From: Sphingobium sp. TCM1 | GTDB taxonomy: Bacteria > Pseudomonadota > Alphaproteobacteria > Sphingomonadales > Sphingomonadaceae | Direction of reading: 5' to 3' | Length of the DNA: 64,000 bases | Assembly: GCF_001650725.1 (NCBI RefSeq) | Contig: NZ_LXVX01000023.1 | Span: 62,001 to 126,000, forward strand | Part shown: one piece after another, positions 25,282 through 32,814 of the stretch | How positions within the stretch are numbered: position 1 is the first letter of the stretch | Layout of the letters: every line of letters begins with the position of its first letter | Translations under genes and position numbers: made by a program | Notes under the pieces: model-generated | Database searches by the model: none | What the model was told of the DNA's origin: nothing | What the model saw: only the letters and a program-made list of their open reading frames with translations

Positions 25282-25347
25282 TCAACAGTATTTTTCCTGT
25301 TTTTCCAATACCTTATTCTCGTGAAATTTAGATATAGATATAGCTAT

Positions 25348-25374
25348 AATACGCACGCCAGACGTCGAACCCTC
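25348..25374 (-). promoter_or_regulatory. ECF-type promoter upstream of the TonB receptor
   Basis: On the minus strand: GAGGGT (25374-25369), 12 bases, GTGCGTATT (25356-25348). This is the same layout as the promoters of copA, copC, the anti-sigma gene and the DUF411 gene. The -10 end is 124 bases before the start codon, leaving room for the GntR operator. Confidence 0.5.
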
Positions 25375-25962
25375 ATGACTGAAGAGATATTTTTGCGAGC
25401 GCTCATTTGCAAAGCTGCTGAGATAGGAGATAGAATATCATATCGTAATACAGCCTCGCACGCTTCGATTTGATGATCGGGACATTTGGCCGGCAAGAAT
25501 GCGAAGCGGCATGATCACATGTTATTGGTGTCGGCGTGATATACCTAGGTATAGCGCTAGAGATGCTCCGGGAACATTAGTCCTTTGCTGAGCTTGCACG
25601 CGCCAGGGAAAGTAATACCGATGCGGACCGCATTTGATCCTCGTTTCCTGGATGTGTCGCGCCTTCTTCCGGATTGAGCCGCAGGTTCGCCTTTTGAGGC
25701 AGATGAAACGACTCCTGACGAAACGTCGTGCGACGAGTCCGGCGACCTGAGATCGTCGCGCAGCCACTGGGTCACTTGGCGATGATCCAATCCGGTTCGG
25801 CAGTGGCGGCGCAGTCCTCGAACGTCGATCGCATCCGCGGAGCCGACGGGCCGGCTTGTGCATGAGCCGCCCTGATTTTGCCGCTGGGCAGTACGGCAGG
25901 TTGCGAAAAATGCTTGCTGTGTCCCGGTCGGCGCGCGGGCGTGCAGCTCGCGCCTCGCACGA
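25375..25962. other. Gene-free AT-richer spacer with a perfect palindrome
   Basis: No convincing coding sequence was seen between the receptor promoter and the TetR gene. The notable element is the perfect 14-base palindrome TATACCTAGGTATA at 25540-25553, which looks like an operator but has no adjacent gene start. A related TACTTAGGTATA lies at 27517-27528. The stretch 25280-25350 is unusually AT-rich for this window. Confidence 0.4.
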
Positions 25963-26529
25963 TCACACGCGCAGCAGTCGCCCCACCGCCCGCATGATCG
26001 TCGCCCGGCGCGCCGCGTGCTCGGCAGCGTCGCGTGCAGCTCCGGTCATGCACCAGAGCTGGGTGAGGGCGGCGACAAGCCGGACGACATCCAGGGGCGT
26101 GAAGTCGGCGACGATCCGCCCCTCGGCCTGCGCCGCTGCGATCCCGTCCAGCTTCTCCCCGAGAAGGACCTCGCCGGCCGGGAGCATCAGAACATCCTGG
26201 CCACGCTCCAAATGATGCCAGGTCAGCAGCCTCCACAGGCGCGGGCGTTCGACCAGCAAGTCATAGGTGCGCCCCGCATAACCCTCAAGATCATTGGGAT
26301 CGAAGCGATCGGCCTGCGCCGCGTCCATCACTTCCTGCGTCAGCGCGGCATCGAAGAGCGCCTCCTTGTCCCCGAAATAGGTGTAGAGCATCGGCTTGCT
26401 GATACCCGCCGCCTGCGCAATCCGGTCGATCCGCGCGCCCGCCAGCCCATGGGACGCGAACTCCTCGGTCGCTGCAGCCAGGAGCGTCTCGCGGCTCTGT
26501 GCGGCATTCCGCCGGGTTCGTTGCTTCAT
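25963..26529 (-). CDS. TetR-family transcriptional regulator
   Basis: A 188-residue TetR repressor. The helix-turn-helix lies at about residues 9-55 (LLAAATEEFASHGLAGARID, then ISKPMLYTYFGDKEALF). The C-terminal ligand domain resembles TetR members with a Trp-rich segment (RPRLWRLLTWHHLER). ATG 26529 has GGAGG 5 bases upstream, better than ATG 26544. It is divergent from an SDR gene across a 69-base gap containing a palindromic operator, so it probably represses the SDR and itself. Confidence 0.9.
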   Translation of the reverse strand: MKQRTRRNAAQSRETLLAAATEEFASHGLAGARIDRIAQAAGISKPMLYTYFGDKEALFDAALTQEVMDAAQADRFDPNDLEGYAGRTYDLLVERPRLWRLLTWHHLERGQDVLMLPAGEVLLGEKLDGIAAAQAEGRIVADFTPLDVVRLVAALTQLWCMTGAARDAAEHAARRATIMRAVGRLLRV

Positions 26530-26565
26530 CACACCTCCAAGCATTGACGCATTCCAGGTTTCAAG

Positions 26566-26583
26566 TTACCTACCAGTTGGTAA
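26566..26583. promoter_or_regulatory. TetR operator between the divergent tetR and SDR genes
   Basis: TTACCTACCAGTTGGTAA includes the perfect inverted repeat TACCA-GT-TGGTA (26571-26582). It is centred in the 69-base intergenic region and lies 16 bases before the SDR start, the usual placement for a local TetR operator. Confidence 0.7.
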
Positions 26584-26598
26584 TATATGGAGTAACAT

Positions 26599-27429
26599 AT
26601 GTCCAATCACTGGTTTCTCACGGGCGCGTCCAGCGGTATCGGCCGCCATCTGGCCGAACTGATCCTGGCCGCTGGCGACGACCTTACCGCGACGGCCCGC
26701 AAGCCCGAAAGCCTCGATGATCTCGCGGCGAAATATCCGAGCCAGCTGCGCGTCGAAGCGCTCGACGTCACGGTCAAGGACGATATTGCTGCGGTCGTGG
26801 CCCGGGCGCAGGCGCGTCGACCCGTCGATATTCTGGTCAACAACGCCGGCGGCGGCGTGATCGGCGCCACCGAAGAGATGTCGGACGCCGAGGTCGAAGG
26901 CCAGATCGCGCTCAATCTCATGGCGCCCATCCACATCACCCGCGCCTTTGTCCCCGCCATGCGGCTGCGCGGGAGCGGCCGGATCATCCAGATCTCCAGC
27001 GCTAGTGGTCAGGGCTCGCTTCCGACGAGCAGTCTCTATCATGTGGCCAAATGGGGCCTGGAGGGCTTCAGCGAATGCCTCCGCCAGGAGCTTGAACCCT
27101 TCAACCTGTTCGTGACACTGATCGAGCCGGGCGGGGCGCGCACCAGCTTCAGCCACAATCTGCAATTCGCCAGCGAGATCGCCGCGTATCGCGATACGCC
27201 CGCCGGCCATATCCGCAAGATGTTCGAGACCGCCGGAAACGAGCTCTACACGCTCGACCCGCAAAAGATCGCGCAAGCGATCGTTGATGTCGCAACCAGC
27301 GACCATCCGCCGCTGCGCGTGACTCTGGGGGGTGACGCTTTCGGCGTTGTCCAGGCGGCGCTGCAATCGCGGCTCGCCTTTCTGCAGTCCCAGGAAGCGC
27401 TCGCGCGCTCGGTCGCTTTCGACAGTTGA
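26599..27429 (+). CDS. Short-chain dehydrogenase/reductase (SDR)
   Basis: A 276-residue classical SDR. The cofactor motif is TGASSGIG (about 8-15), the structural NNAG is at about residues 92-95, and the catalytic set is Ser in IQISSASGQG with Tyr-X3-Lys in SLYHVAKWG. The EPGGARTSF segment is typical of SDRs similar to oxidoreductases of unknown substrate regulated by TetR. No pathway partner is adjacent. Confidence 0.88.
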   Translation: MSNHWFLTGASSGIGRHLAELILAAGDDLTATARKPESLDDLAAKYPSQLRVEALDVTVKDDIAAVVARAQARRPVDILVNNAGGGVIGATEEMSDAEVEGQIALNLMAPIHITRAFVPAMRLRGSGRIIQISSASGQGSLPTSSLYHVAKWGLEGFSECLRQELEPFNLFVTLIEPGGARTSFSHNLQFASEIAAYRDTPAGHIRKMFETAGNELYTLDPQKIAQAIVDVATSDHPPLRVTLGGDAFGVVQAALQSRLAFLQSQEALARSVAFDS

Positions 27430-27832
27430 GCTTTTCCGTCTTCCAGCTTTCGTCTCCGCGCGGTGCGACGCGCCTCACCGGGGCCCGGCAACCCTGTCGT
27501 CAGCGCCGTTATCCGATACTTAGGTATAGTCATCCGACACGATTGCAGAGGCGCCACACGGGCAATCGCTTGGTACCATCGCAAGAGAGGAAAACCCTCG
27601 CGGTCGCCAATCAAGGGTGCGCAGACCTTCGCAGTCGCGTGCCCTTGATGTGGCAGCGCGCCGCCCAGCCACGCGCGTCATGAACGGGAGCGGCCTTCTG
27701 CGAAACCCAACGCTCCGCCGCATTTTCTATAAGCTCTCGCTCGAATTGCTGCGCGCCGCCTTCTTCTTCCTGCGATTGGGCTTGAAGAATGACGAGTGTT
27801 TGTGCGCGCGTCTCAATAGGCGAGGCACACGG
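27430..27832. other. Spacer without recognised gene
   Basis: Between the SDR gene and the corA remnant I see no supported coding sequence. TACTTAGGTATA (27517-27528) is a partial palindrome related to the one at 25540 and may be an old promoter element of the decayed transporter gene. Confidence 0.35.
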
Positions 27833-28342
27833 CTTCCGGTCGCCGCCGCCGTTCTTTGTCACAATGGCAAACGGCTACGGCCGGCGACCCTGATCGATCC
27901 GGCGTGCGAGCACGTCGGCAAGGATGACTTCGTGTGGATCAAAATGTCCCAGCCCAGCGAAACAGAACTTGCCGACATCGCCGGGAATTACGGCCTTCAT
28001 CCGCTTGCCATGGAAGGTGCCGACAACGGCCACCAGATTTCGAAGCTCGACGATCACATGCTCAGGGTTGAGAGCGCCATCACCGGCATCCGCGACATCC
28101 TGATCTCGGTGTTCGAGGCGAGTCACCTGCTCGAACAGCAGCGCCAAGGTGCGATCACCCGTTAGCTTGCCGCCCGGGATGCGATCCTCGCGGTGCCTAC
28201 CGCGATTGCCGGAATCTACGGCATGAATTTCGAGAATATGCCCGAACTGAAGACGCAATGGGGATATTTCGTCATCCTCGGCGTCATCGCTGCGGTCTGC
28301 ATTGGGCTCTACATCCGGTTCAAACGTAGCCACTGGCTTTGA
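27833..28342 (+). pseudogene. corA: corA Mg/Co transporter remnant with internal deletion and amber codon
   Basis: The frame reads LPVAAAVLCHNGKRLRPATL, then DFVWIKMSQPSETELADI and YGLHPLAMEG, the N-terminal CorA domain. After KLDDHM it jumps directly to ITGIRDILISVFEASHLLEQ. That loses roughly 150 residues of the cytoplasmic funnel. At 28163-28165 a TAG replaces the Gln expected after GAITR, and the same frame continues with the two membrane helices, including the family signature YGMNFENMPEL, to TGA at 28342. No start codon is evident. Two separate lesions make this a true pseudogene. Confidence 0.85.
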
Positions 28343-28404
28343 CGGCGCAGATTGGCTTTCCACATCGCGCCGGGCTGAGGCTGCCGGGGGCCGGCCGCCA
28401 TAAC

Positions 28405-28812
28405 TCAATGCTTTCGCAGAACCTCGGCGCGGTGCCGGTCCAACGCATCGAGCAAAGCCCTGCCGATCAAAGGCTTTGCGAGAACGTGATCGAAGCCCGC
28501 CTCGGCGGCCCGCCAGGCCAGCAGCGTGTCGTGAAAGCCTGAGATCATGATGGCGCGTCCCGACCATCCGATCTCGCGAAGGTGACGCAGCATCGCGAAT
28601 CCGTCGATGTCGGGCATGCGATAGTCGAGGATGACGCAGTCTGCCTCCTTCGCGCGGGGGTCGGCCAACAGCGCGTGGCCGGTCGTATATCCCCACACGG
28701 CATAGCCGCGCGATCTCAGCAGCAGCTGGAGGCCACGCCGCACGCCGGGATCGTCGTCGGAGACGAGGATGGTGTATCTGCCATCATGCTGAGTGGAACG
28801 GACCGATGGCAT
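28405..28812 (-). CDS. Single-domain response regulator (receiver only)
   Basis: A roughly 135-residue stand-alone receiver domain: acidic pocket SDDD near residue 20, phospho-acceptor Asp63 in ILDYRMPDIDG, the Ser/Thr position in IMISGF, and Lys in LAKP. There is no output domain, as in CheY/FixJ-receiver proteins that shuttle phosphate. It could start at ATG 28857, adding 15 residues, but 28812 leaves space for a promoter. CCTCTACGTAG on the minus strand at 28877-28887 resembles the element at 3692. It follows FixJ and may tune the FixL/FixJ pair. Confidence 0.8.
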   Translation of the reverse strand: MPSVRSTQHDGRYTILVSDDDPGVRRGLQLLLRSRGYAVWGYTTGHALLADPRAKEADCVILDYRMPDIDGFAMLRHLREIGWSGRAIMISGFHDTLLAWRAAEAGFDHVLAKPLIGRALLDALDRHRAEVLRKH

Positions 28813-28893
28813 TGCGAGAAGCGGACACCCGTGTGACGATTGCACCATCGATCGCATATCGCGCCTCGTCCCGTCGCTACGTAGAGGTCGCAG

Positions 28894-29517
28894 TCACTTC
28901 GGCTTGCGGCCCATGCCCGCGGCAAAGGCGATCCGCAGGGCTTCGGACAAATTGCGGACCTCGAGCTTGGCCATCAGGCTCGCGCGATGGACCTCGACCG
29001 TTCGCGATGAACAGCCCAGGTCATAGGCGATCGTCTTATTGGGCAGGCCGTTCGCCAGCCCTTCCAGCACTTCACGCTCCCGGGGCGTCAGTGCAGCGAC
29101 CCGCACGCCGGCTTCAGAGGTTTCCAGAGTGCGAAAGTCGACATCGTCGAGACGCGCGAACGCGCGGCTGACGGCGCCGAGCAGGGCGGCTTTCTCGAAG
29201 GGCTTCTCGAGAAAGTCGACCGCGCCGCCTTTCATGGCCTGCACCGCAACCGACACGTCGCCATGGCCGGTCAGGACGATGACCGGCATATTGACCCCGC
29301 GTGCTGCCATGGCGGCCTGAACCTCGAGACCGTCCATCTCGGGCATGCGCACGTCGAGGATGACGCAGCCGACGGCCGCCGACTTCGCCTCCTTGAGAAA
29401 CTCCACGCCCGAGGCATAGGTCACGACGTCGTAGCCCGCGGTCTTGAGCGCAAAGCTCGCCGCCTTGCGGATGCTCTCCTCGTCGTCGACCAGATGGATG
29501 ACGCGTCTATCCCCCAT
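28894..29517 (-). CDS. fixJ: FixJ-type response regulator
   Basis: A 207-residue two-domain regulator. The receiver has Asp55 in VILDVRMPEMDG, Thr in VLTGHGD and Lys in DFLEKPF. The LuxR-type helix-turn-helix is near residues 145-205 (LTPREREVLEGLANGLPNKT, then SRTVEVHRASLMAKLEVRNL). GGAGGAGGAAC precedes ATG 29517, which overlaps the kinase gene by 11 bases, so it is its cognate partner. FixJ proteins switch on low-oxygen genes when phosphorylated by FixL. Confidence 0.9.
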   Translation of the reverse strand: MGDRRVIHLVDDEESIRKAASFALKTAGYDVVTYASGVEFLKEAKSAAVGCVILDVRMPEMDGLEVQAAMAARGVNMPVIVLTGHGDVSVAVQAMKGGAVDFLEKPFEKAALLGAVSRAFARLDDVDFRTLETSEAGVRVAALTPREREVLEGLANGLPNKTIAYDLGCSSRTVEVHRASLMAKLEVRNLSEALRIAFAAGMGRKPK

Positions 29518-31042
29518 GTTCCTCCTCCGCCCGCGCATGGATCAAGGTAAAATGAAAGCGCGCGCCGCCGCGGACGGGGCGCTCCATCCAGATACGGCCC
29601 CCATGCGCTTCGATGATGGTCCGGCAGATCGAAAGGCCGAGGCCCATGCCGTCGGCCTTTGTCGACTTGAACGCCGTGAAGAGCTGCTCCCGGACCTCGT
29701 CGGCGATGCCGGGGCCGGTATCCGCCACGGTCACCTCGATCAGCCCGTCAGGGCGCAACCTGGTCGCCACCTTGAGGTCGCGAACCGGACACGCCGCCAT
29801 CGCCTCGATGGCATTGCGCATCAGGTTGACCAGCACCTGCTGGATCTGCACCCTGTCGACGAGGACCGGCGTCGCGGCGGGATCGACTGCAAAGAAGCTG
29901 CGGATGCCGCGCTCGCGGGCGTCGACCAGCGCGAGCTGGCTCGCCTCGGCGATGACCCGCGGCAGCTCGTGGAGGCTCTTGTCGACCTCGCCGCGGGCGA
30001 CGAAATCGCGCAGGCGCCGGACGATATGGCCGGCCCGCAGCGTTTCCTGTGCCGCATCATCCATCACCGACCGTAGCGACACGAAGGGTTCGTCGTCCCG
30101 CTCGTCGAGCATGTCGCGGATCGTCTCGAGATAGAGCGCGACCGCGGCAAGCGGCTGGTTGAGCTCATGCGCGAGGGTCGAGGCCATCGTGCCCATCGCG
30201 CTCAGCCGGGAGACATGGACCAGCTCTGCCTGCAGTTCCTTGAGCCTGAGCTCATCCTGCTCCTTGGCGGTGAGATCCCGGATGAAGCCGGTGAACAACC
30301 GCTGCCCGTCTTCACCGGCCTCGCCAACCGACAGCTGCATCGGGAAGGTCGAGCCGTCGCGGCGCTGGCCGACCACGACGCGGCCGAGGCCGATGATCCG
30401 GCGCTCGCCGGTCTGGAGATAATGCGCGATATATTCGTCGTGCCGGTCGCGATCGGGCTGGGGCATCAGGCAGGAGACGTTGCGGCCGACGAGCTCGGTT
30501 TCCGAATAGCCGAACAGGCGTTGGGCGGCCGCGCTGAACGACGTGATGGCGCCGGTCTCGTCGATGATGATCATCGCATCGGGGACGGTCGCCAGGATCG
30601 ACTGGAGATGCTGCTCGCGGGTCTCGATTGACGCCCGGACCGCCGCCTCGTCGGTGACATCGCGACTGATGCAGGCAAAGCCTCGATGTGCGTCGCCTTC
30701 GAACAGGGCGCTGATCGTCAGGCGCGCGAGATATTCCGCGCCGTTCTCGCAGACCCGCCACGCTTCGCGCTCCAGCGTGCCTTCGTGAAGGGCGGCCGCC
30801 AGGTCTGCGCACGGGCGGCCGGCCGCAATCTCGTCGGGCGGGTAGAACAGGTCATGGGGCTGTCCCAGGACGCGATCGAGGGGCCAGCATTCGGCACGCT
30901 CGCCTTCTTCATTATAGCTCAGCACGATCCCGGCAGGATCGAGCAGCGTCAGGACGTGGCCGCCAGCCTGTCGCAGGAACAGCGGCGCAAGCCGCGCTAC
31001 GTCGCTGGCAATCTCGTCCGGCCCGCGCCTCGTGTCGACCAT
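29507..31042 (-). CDS. fixL: FixL-type oxygen-sensing histidine kinase
   Basis: A 511-residue kinase with two PAS domains (about 20-130 and 145-265), a phospho-acceptor His292 in LAHELNQPLAAV and a HATPase_c domain (NLMRNAIEA, DTGPGIADEV, GMGLGLSI). The second PAS has RDRHDEYIAHYLQTGERRII followed by GLGRVV. It aligns by eye with the heme pocket of rhizobial FixL (RSEHDGY then RIIGIDR), placing His201 where FixL binds heme iron and keeping the two arginines that sense O2. No membrane helices are seen. It is therefore a soluble oxygen sensor, inactive when heme carries O2, paired with the adjacent FixJ. Confidence 0.9.
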   Translation of the reverse strand: MVDTRRGPDEIASDVARLAPLFLRQAGGHVLTLLDPAGIVLSYNEEGERAECWPLDRVLGQPHDLFYPPDEIAAGRPCADLAAALHEGTLEREAWRVCENGAEYLARLTISALFEGDAHRGFACISRDVTDEAAVRASIETREQHLQSILATVPDAMIIIDETGAITSFSAAAQRLFGYSETELVGRNVSCLMPQPDRDRHDEYIAHYLQTGERRIIGLGRVVVGQRRDGSTFPMQLSVGEAGEDGQRLFTGFIRDLTAKEQDELRLKELQAELVHVSRLSAMGTMASTLAHELNQPLAAVALYLETIRDMLDERDDEPFVSLRSVMDDAAQETLRAGHIVRRLRDFVARGEVDKSLHELPRVIAEASQLALVDARERGIRSFFAVDPAATPVLVDRVQIQQVLVNLMRNAIEAMAACPVRDLKVATRLRPDGLIEVTVADTGPGIADEVREQLFTAFKSTKADGMGLGLSICRTIIEAHGGRIWMERPVRGGARFHFTLIHARAEEEHGG

Positions 31043-31101
31043 CGTCCCGGCTCACGGGCCTGGCCGGGCGCACGGATCCGGGCGTAGCCCGACCGTGCCA
31101 C

Positions 31102-31575
31102 TCAGCGCCGCGCGAGTATGGCCTTCATCTCGTCGATTTCCTGCCGCTGCGAGCGCTTGATCGCTTCGCAAAGCCGGATGACTTCCGGATCGCTGAGCTT
31201 TGCTTCCTGGCACATCAGGATCGCCCCGGAATGATGCGGGATCATCGAGCGCAGAAAGGCCGTGTCGCCGATCGTGGTCTGGGTGCGGATGAGCGCAAAG
31301 CTGCCGAAGAAGGCGACCAGCGACGCGGCGATCAGCGCGATGTTGGCGGCTTTCGACGCGAACATGTGCCGCATGGCGACGATCATCAGCACCACCATCG
31401 GCGCGACCATCATCAGCGTCATGTAGAGCATGTTGAGGTTGTTGTAGAAGCTGTCGAGCCCGTCGATCATGACGAACATCACCAGATACATGATGACGCC
31501 GCTGATGACGGTCTGAACGGCAAGGCTCCAATAGGCGCCCATCTTCCGGGTGTTCATGTGGGACGAATGGTCCAT
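31102..31575 (-). CDS. DUF305 family membrane protein
   Basis: A 157-residue protein with a His/Met start (MDHSSHMNTRKMG), three predicted helices (about 15-37, 48-68 and 75-96), and a C-terminal DUF305-like helix pair with MIPHHSGAILMCQEAKLSDP. The HH and M/C residues are the conserved metal-ligand candidates of this family. DUF305 proteins are widespread in copper and heavy-metal clusters. It lies 59 bases after the fixL end, on the same strand, downstream of copB. Confidence 0.85.
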   Translation of the reverse strand: MDHSSHMNTRKMGAYWSLAVQTVISGVIMYLVMFVMIDGLDSFYNNLNMLYMTLMMVAPMVVLMIVAMRHMFASKAANIALIAASLVAFFGSFALIRTQTTIGDTAFLRSMIPHHSGAILMCQEAKLSDPEVIRLCEAIKRSQRQEIDEMKAILARR

Positions 31576-31665
31576 GGCGTATCTCCTTCGCTCGGCGCCG
31601 GCCGACCTTGGTATGAGTGTAACGCCCCGCTCTCCTGTTCGCCCCCGCCATCAGCCGTCCTGATG

Positions 31666-32814
31666 CTAAAACCAGAAGCGAACGCCGGCGACGAAGCTGG
31701 TCGCATGGACGTCCTCGCCGGCAAGCCTCGACAGCCGCGCCGTGTCGCCGGCTTTGCGCAGATAAGAGACGCCGATATAGGGTGCGAACTGGCGGCTGAA
31801 CTCATAGCGCAGGCGCGCGCCGAGCTCTATGTTGACCAGCCCCGAACCGATGTCGTTCTCCGGAATATCCTGCGCGGCGAAATTGACCTCGGCGCGCGGC
31901 TGCAAGATCAGGCGCTGGGTAATGCGCTGGTCGTAATAGCCCTCGACCCGGCCCAGAACATCGCCCTTGGTCGAGAGGAACAGCGCGCCTTCGACTTCGA
32001 ACATGCCGGGAGCCAGGCCCTCGACGCCGACCGTCGCGTAAGTGCGGTCGGGCCCGCGGCCGAAGTCCTGGCGGATACCGCCCTGAAGATTGAAATAGGG
32101 GTCGATGGCCCGGCTATAGAGCACCTGCACCTCCGCGCTGTCGATGCCGCGGCCGAACTCGCCTTCGCCCTCGCTCTTGAGCCAGAGCCGGTTGATATCG
32201 CCGCCGTAAAAGCCTTCGCCATCCCAGCGATAGCCATCGCGACCGCTATGCGCTTGATACTCGAACAGGTTGAGCAGCACCTGCCCGAAATTGTTGCCGC
32301 CGCTGTCCTTCATCATGATGTCGCGTGAGCGCGCCATCTCGGCGCCGGGAAAATCACGATCGGCGAAGTGGTCGCTGGGGGGAGGCGGCGGGGGCGCATT
32401 GCCGGCCGGAAGCGCCGTGCCGGTCATTTGCATGCCGGGCATGGCGGTCTGGCCATGCTGCGAATGGTCCATCCCGGGCATGTCCGGCATCGCGCCGTCC
32501 TGATGCTGGGAGTGGTCCATGCCCGGCATGTCCGGCATCGCGGGAGACGCGGGTTGCGGCTGACCGGCCGCATCTCCCTGCGGCGCAGGACTGGCCTGGT
32601 GCTGCGAATGGTCCATCGCCGAGGTGGCGTCTGGCGCTGGTGTCTGAGCGCGCGGCCTGGCGGCGGCCTTGTCCTTCTTCTTCTCCTGCGCCGGCGGCAC
32701 CTCGCCCGGCGGCGCCATGCCGGGCATGCCGTGCATTGAATGATCCTGGGCAAAGGCGGGCGCGGCAGCGAAAAGGGCGATCGCGCTCACCAGCGGCGTG
32801 AGGATGCGGGTCAT
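31666..32814 (-). CDS. copB: CopB outer-membrane copper resistance protein (second copy)
   Basis: A 382-residue CopB. After the signal peptide lies a Met/His/Pro/Gln linker with repeats of MPDMPGMDHSQH, longer than in the 17464 copy. The barrel domain follows (VLLNLFEYQAH, DINRLWLKSEGEGEF, DPYFNLQGGIRQDFGRGPDR, FAPYIGVSYLRKAGDTA) and ends with a terminal Phe (GVRFWF). The start ATG overlaps the copA stop by one base (TAATG). It is part of the ECF-controlled copAB operon. Confidence 0.93.
   Translation of the reverse strand: MTRILTPLVSAIALFAAAPAFAQDHSMHGMPGMAPPGEVPPAQEKKKDKAAARPRAQTPAPDATSAMDHSQHQASPAPQGDAAGQPQPASPAMPDMPGMDHSQHQDGAMPDMPGMDHSQHGQTAMPGMQMTGTALPAGNAPPPPPPSDHFADRDFPGAEMARSRDIMMKDSGGNNFGQVLLNLFEYQAHSGRDGYRWDGEGFYGGDINRLWLKSEGEGEFGRGIDSAEVQVLYSRAIDPYFNLQGGIRQDFGRGPDRTYATVGVEGLAPGMFEVEGALFLSTKGDVLGRVEGYYDQRITQRLILQPRAEVNFAAQDIPENDIGSGLVNIELGARLRYEFSRQFAPYIGVSYLRKAGDTARLSRLAGEDVHATSFVAGVRFWF

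Noticed and set aside
25557..25863. Short minus-strand frames between the TonB receptor promoter and tetR
   Set aside because: Low-complexity Arg/Ser translations with no start signals or known motifs.
9893..28342. Amber codons as programmed recoding (suppression or pyrrolysine), suggested also by the methylamine genes
   Set aside because: TAG is a normal stop here (copD and the DUF1622 gene end in TAG). The affected genes are GH130 and a deleted corA, not methylamine methyltransferases, and the expected residue is Gln. No pyl genes are visible.
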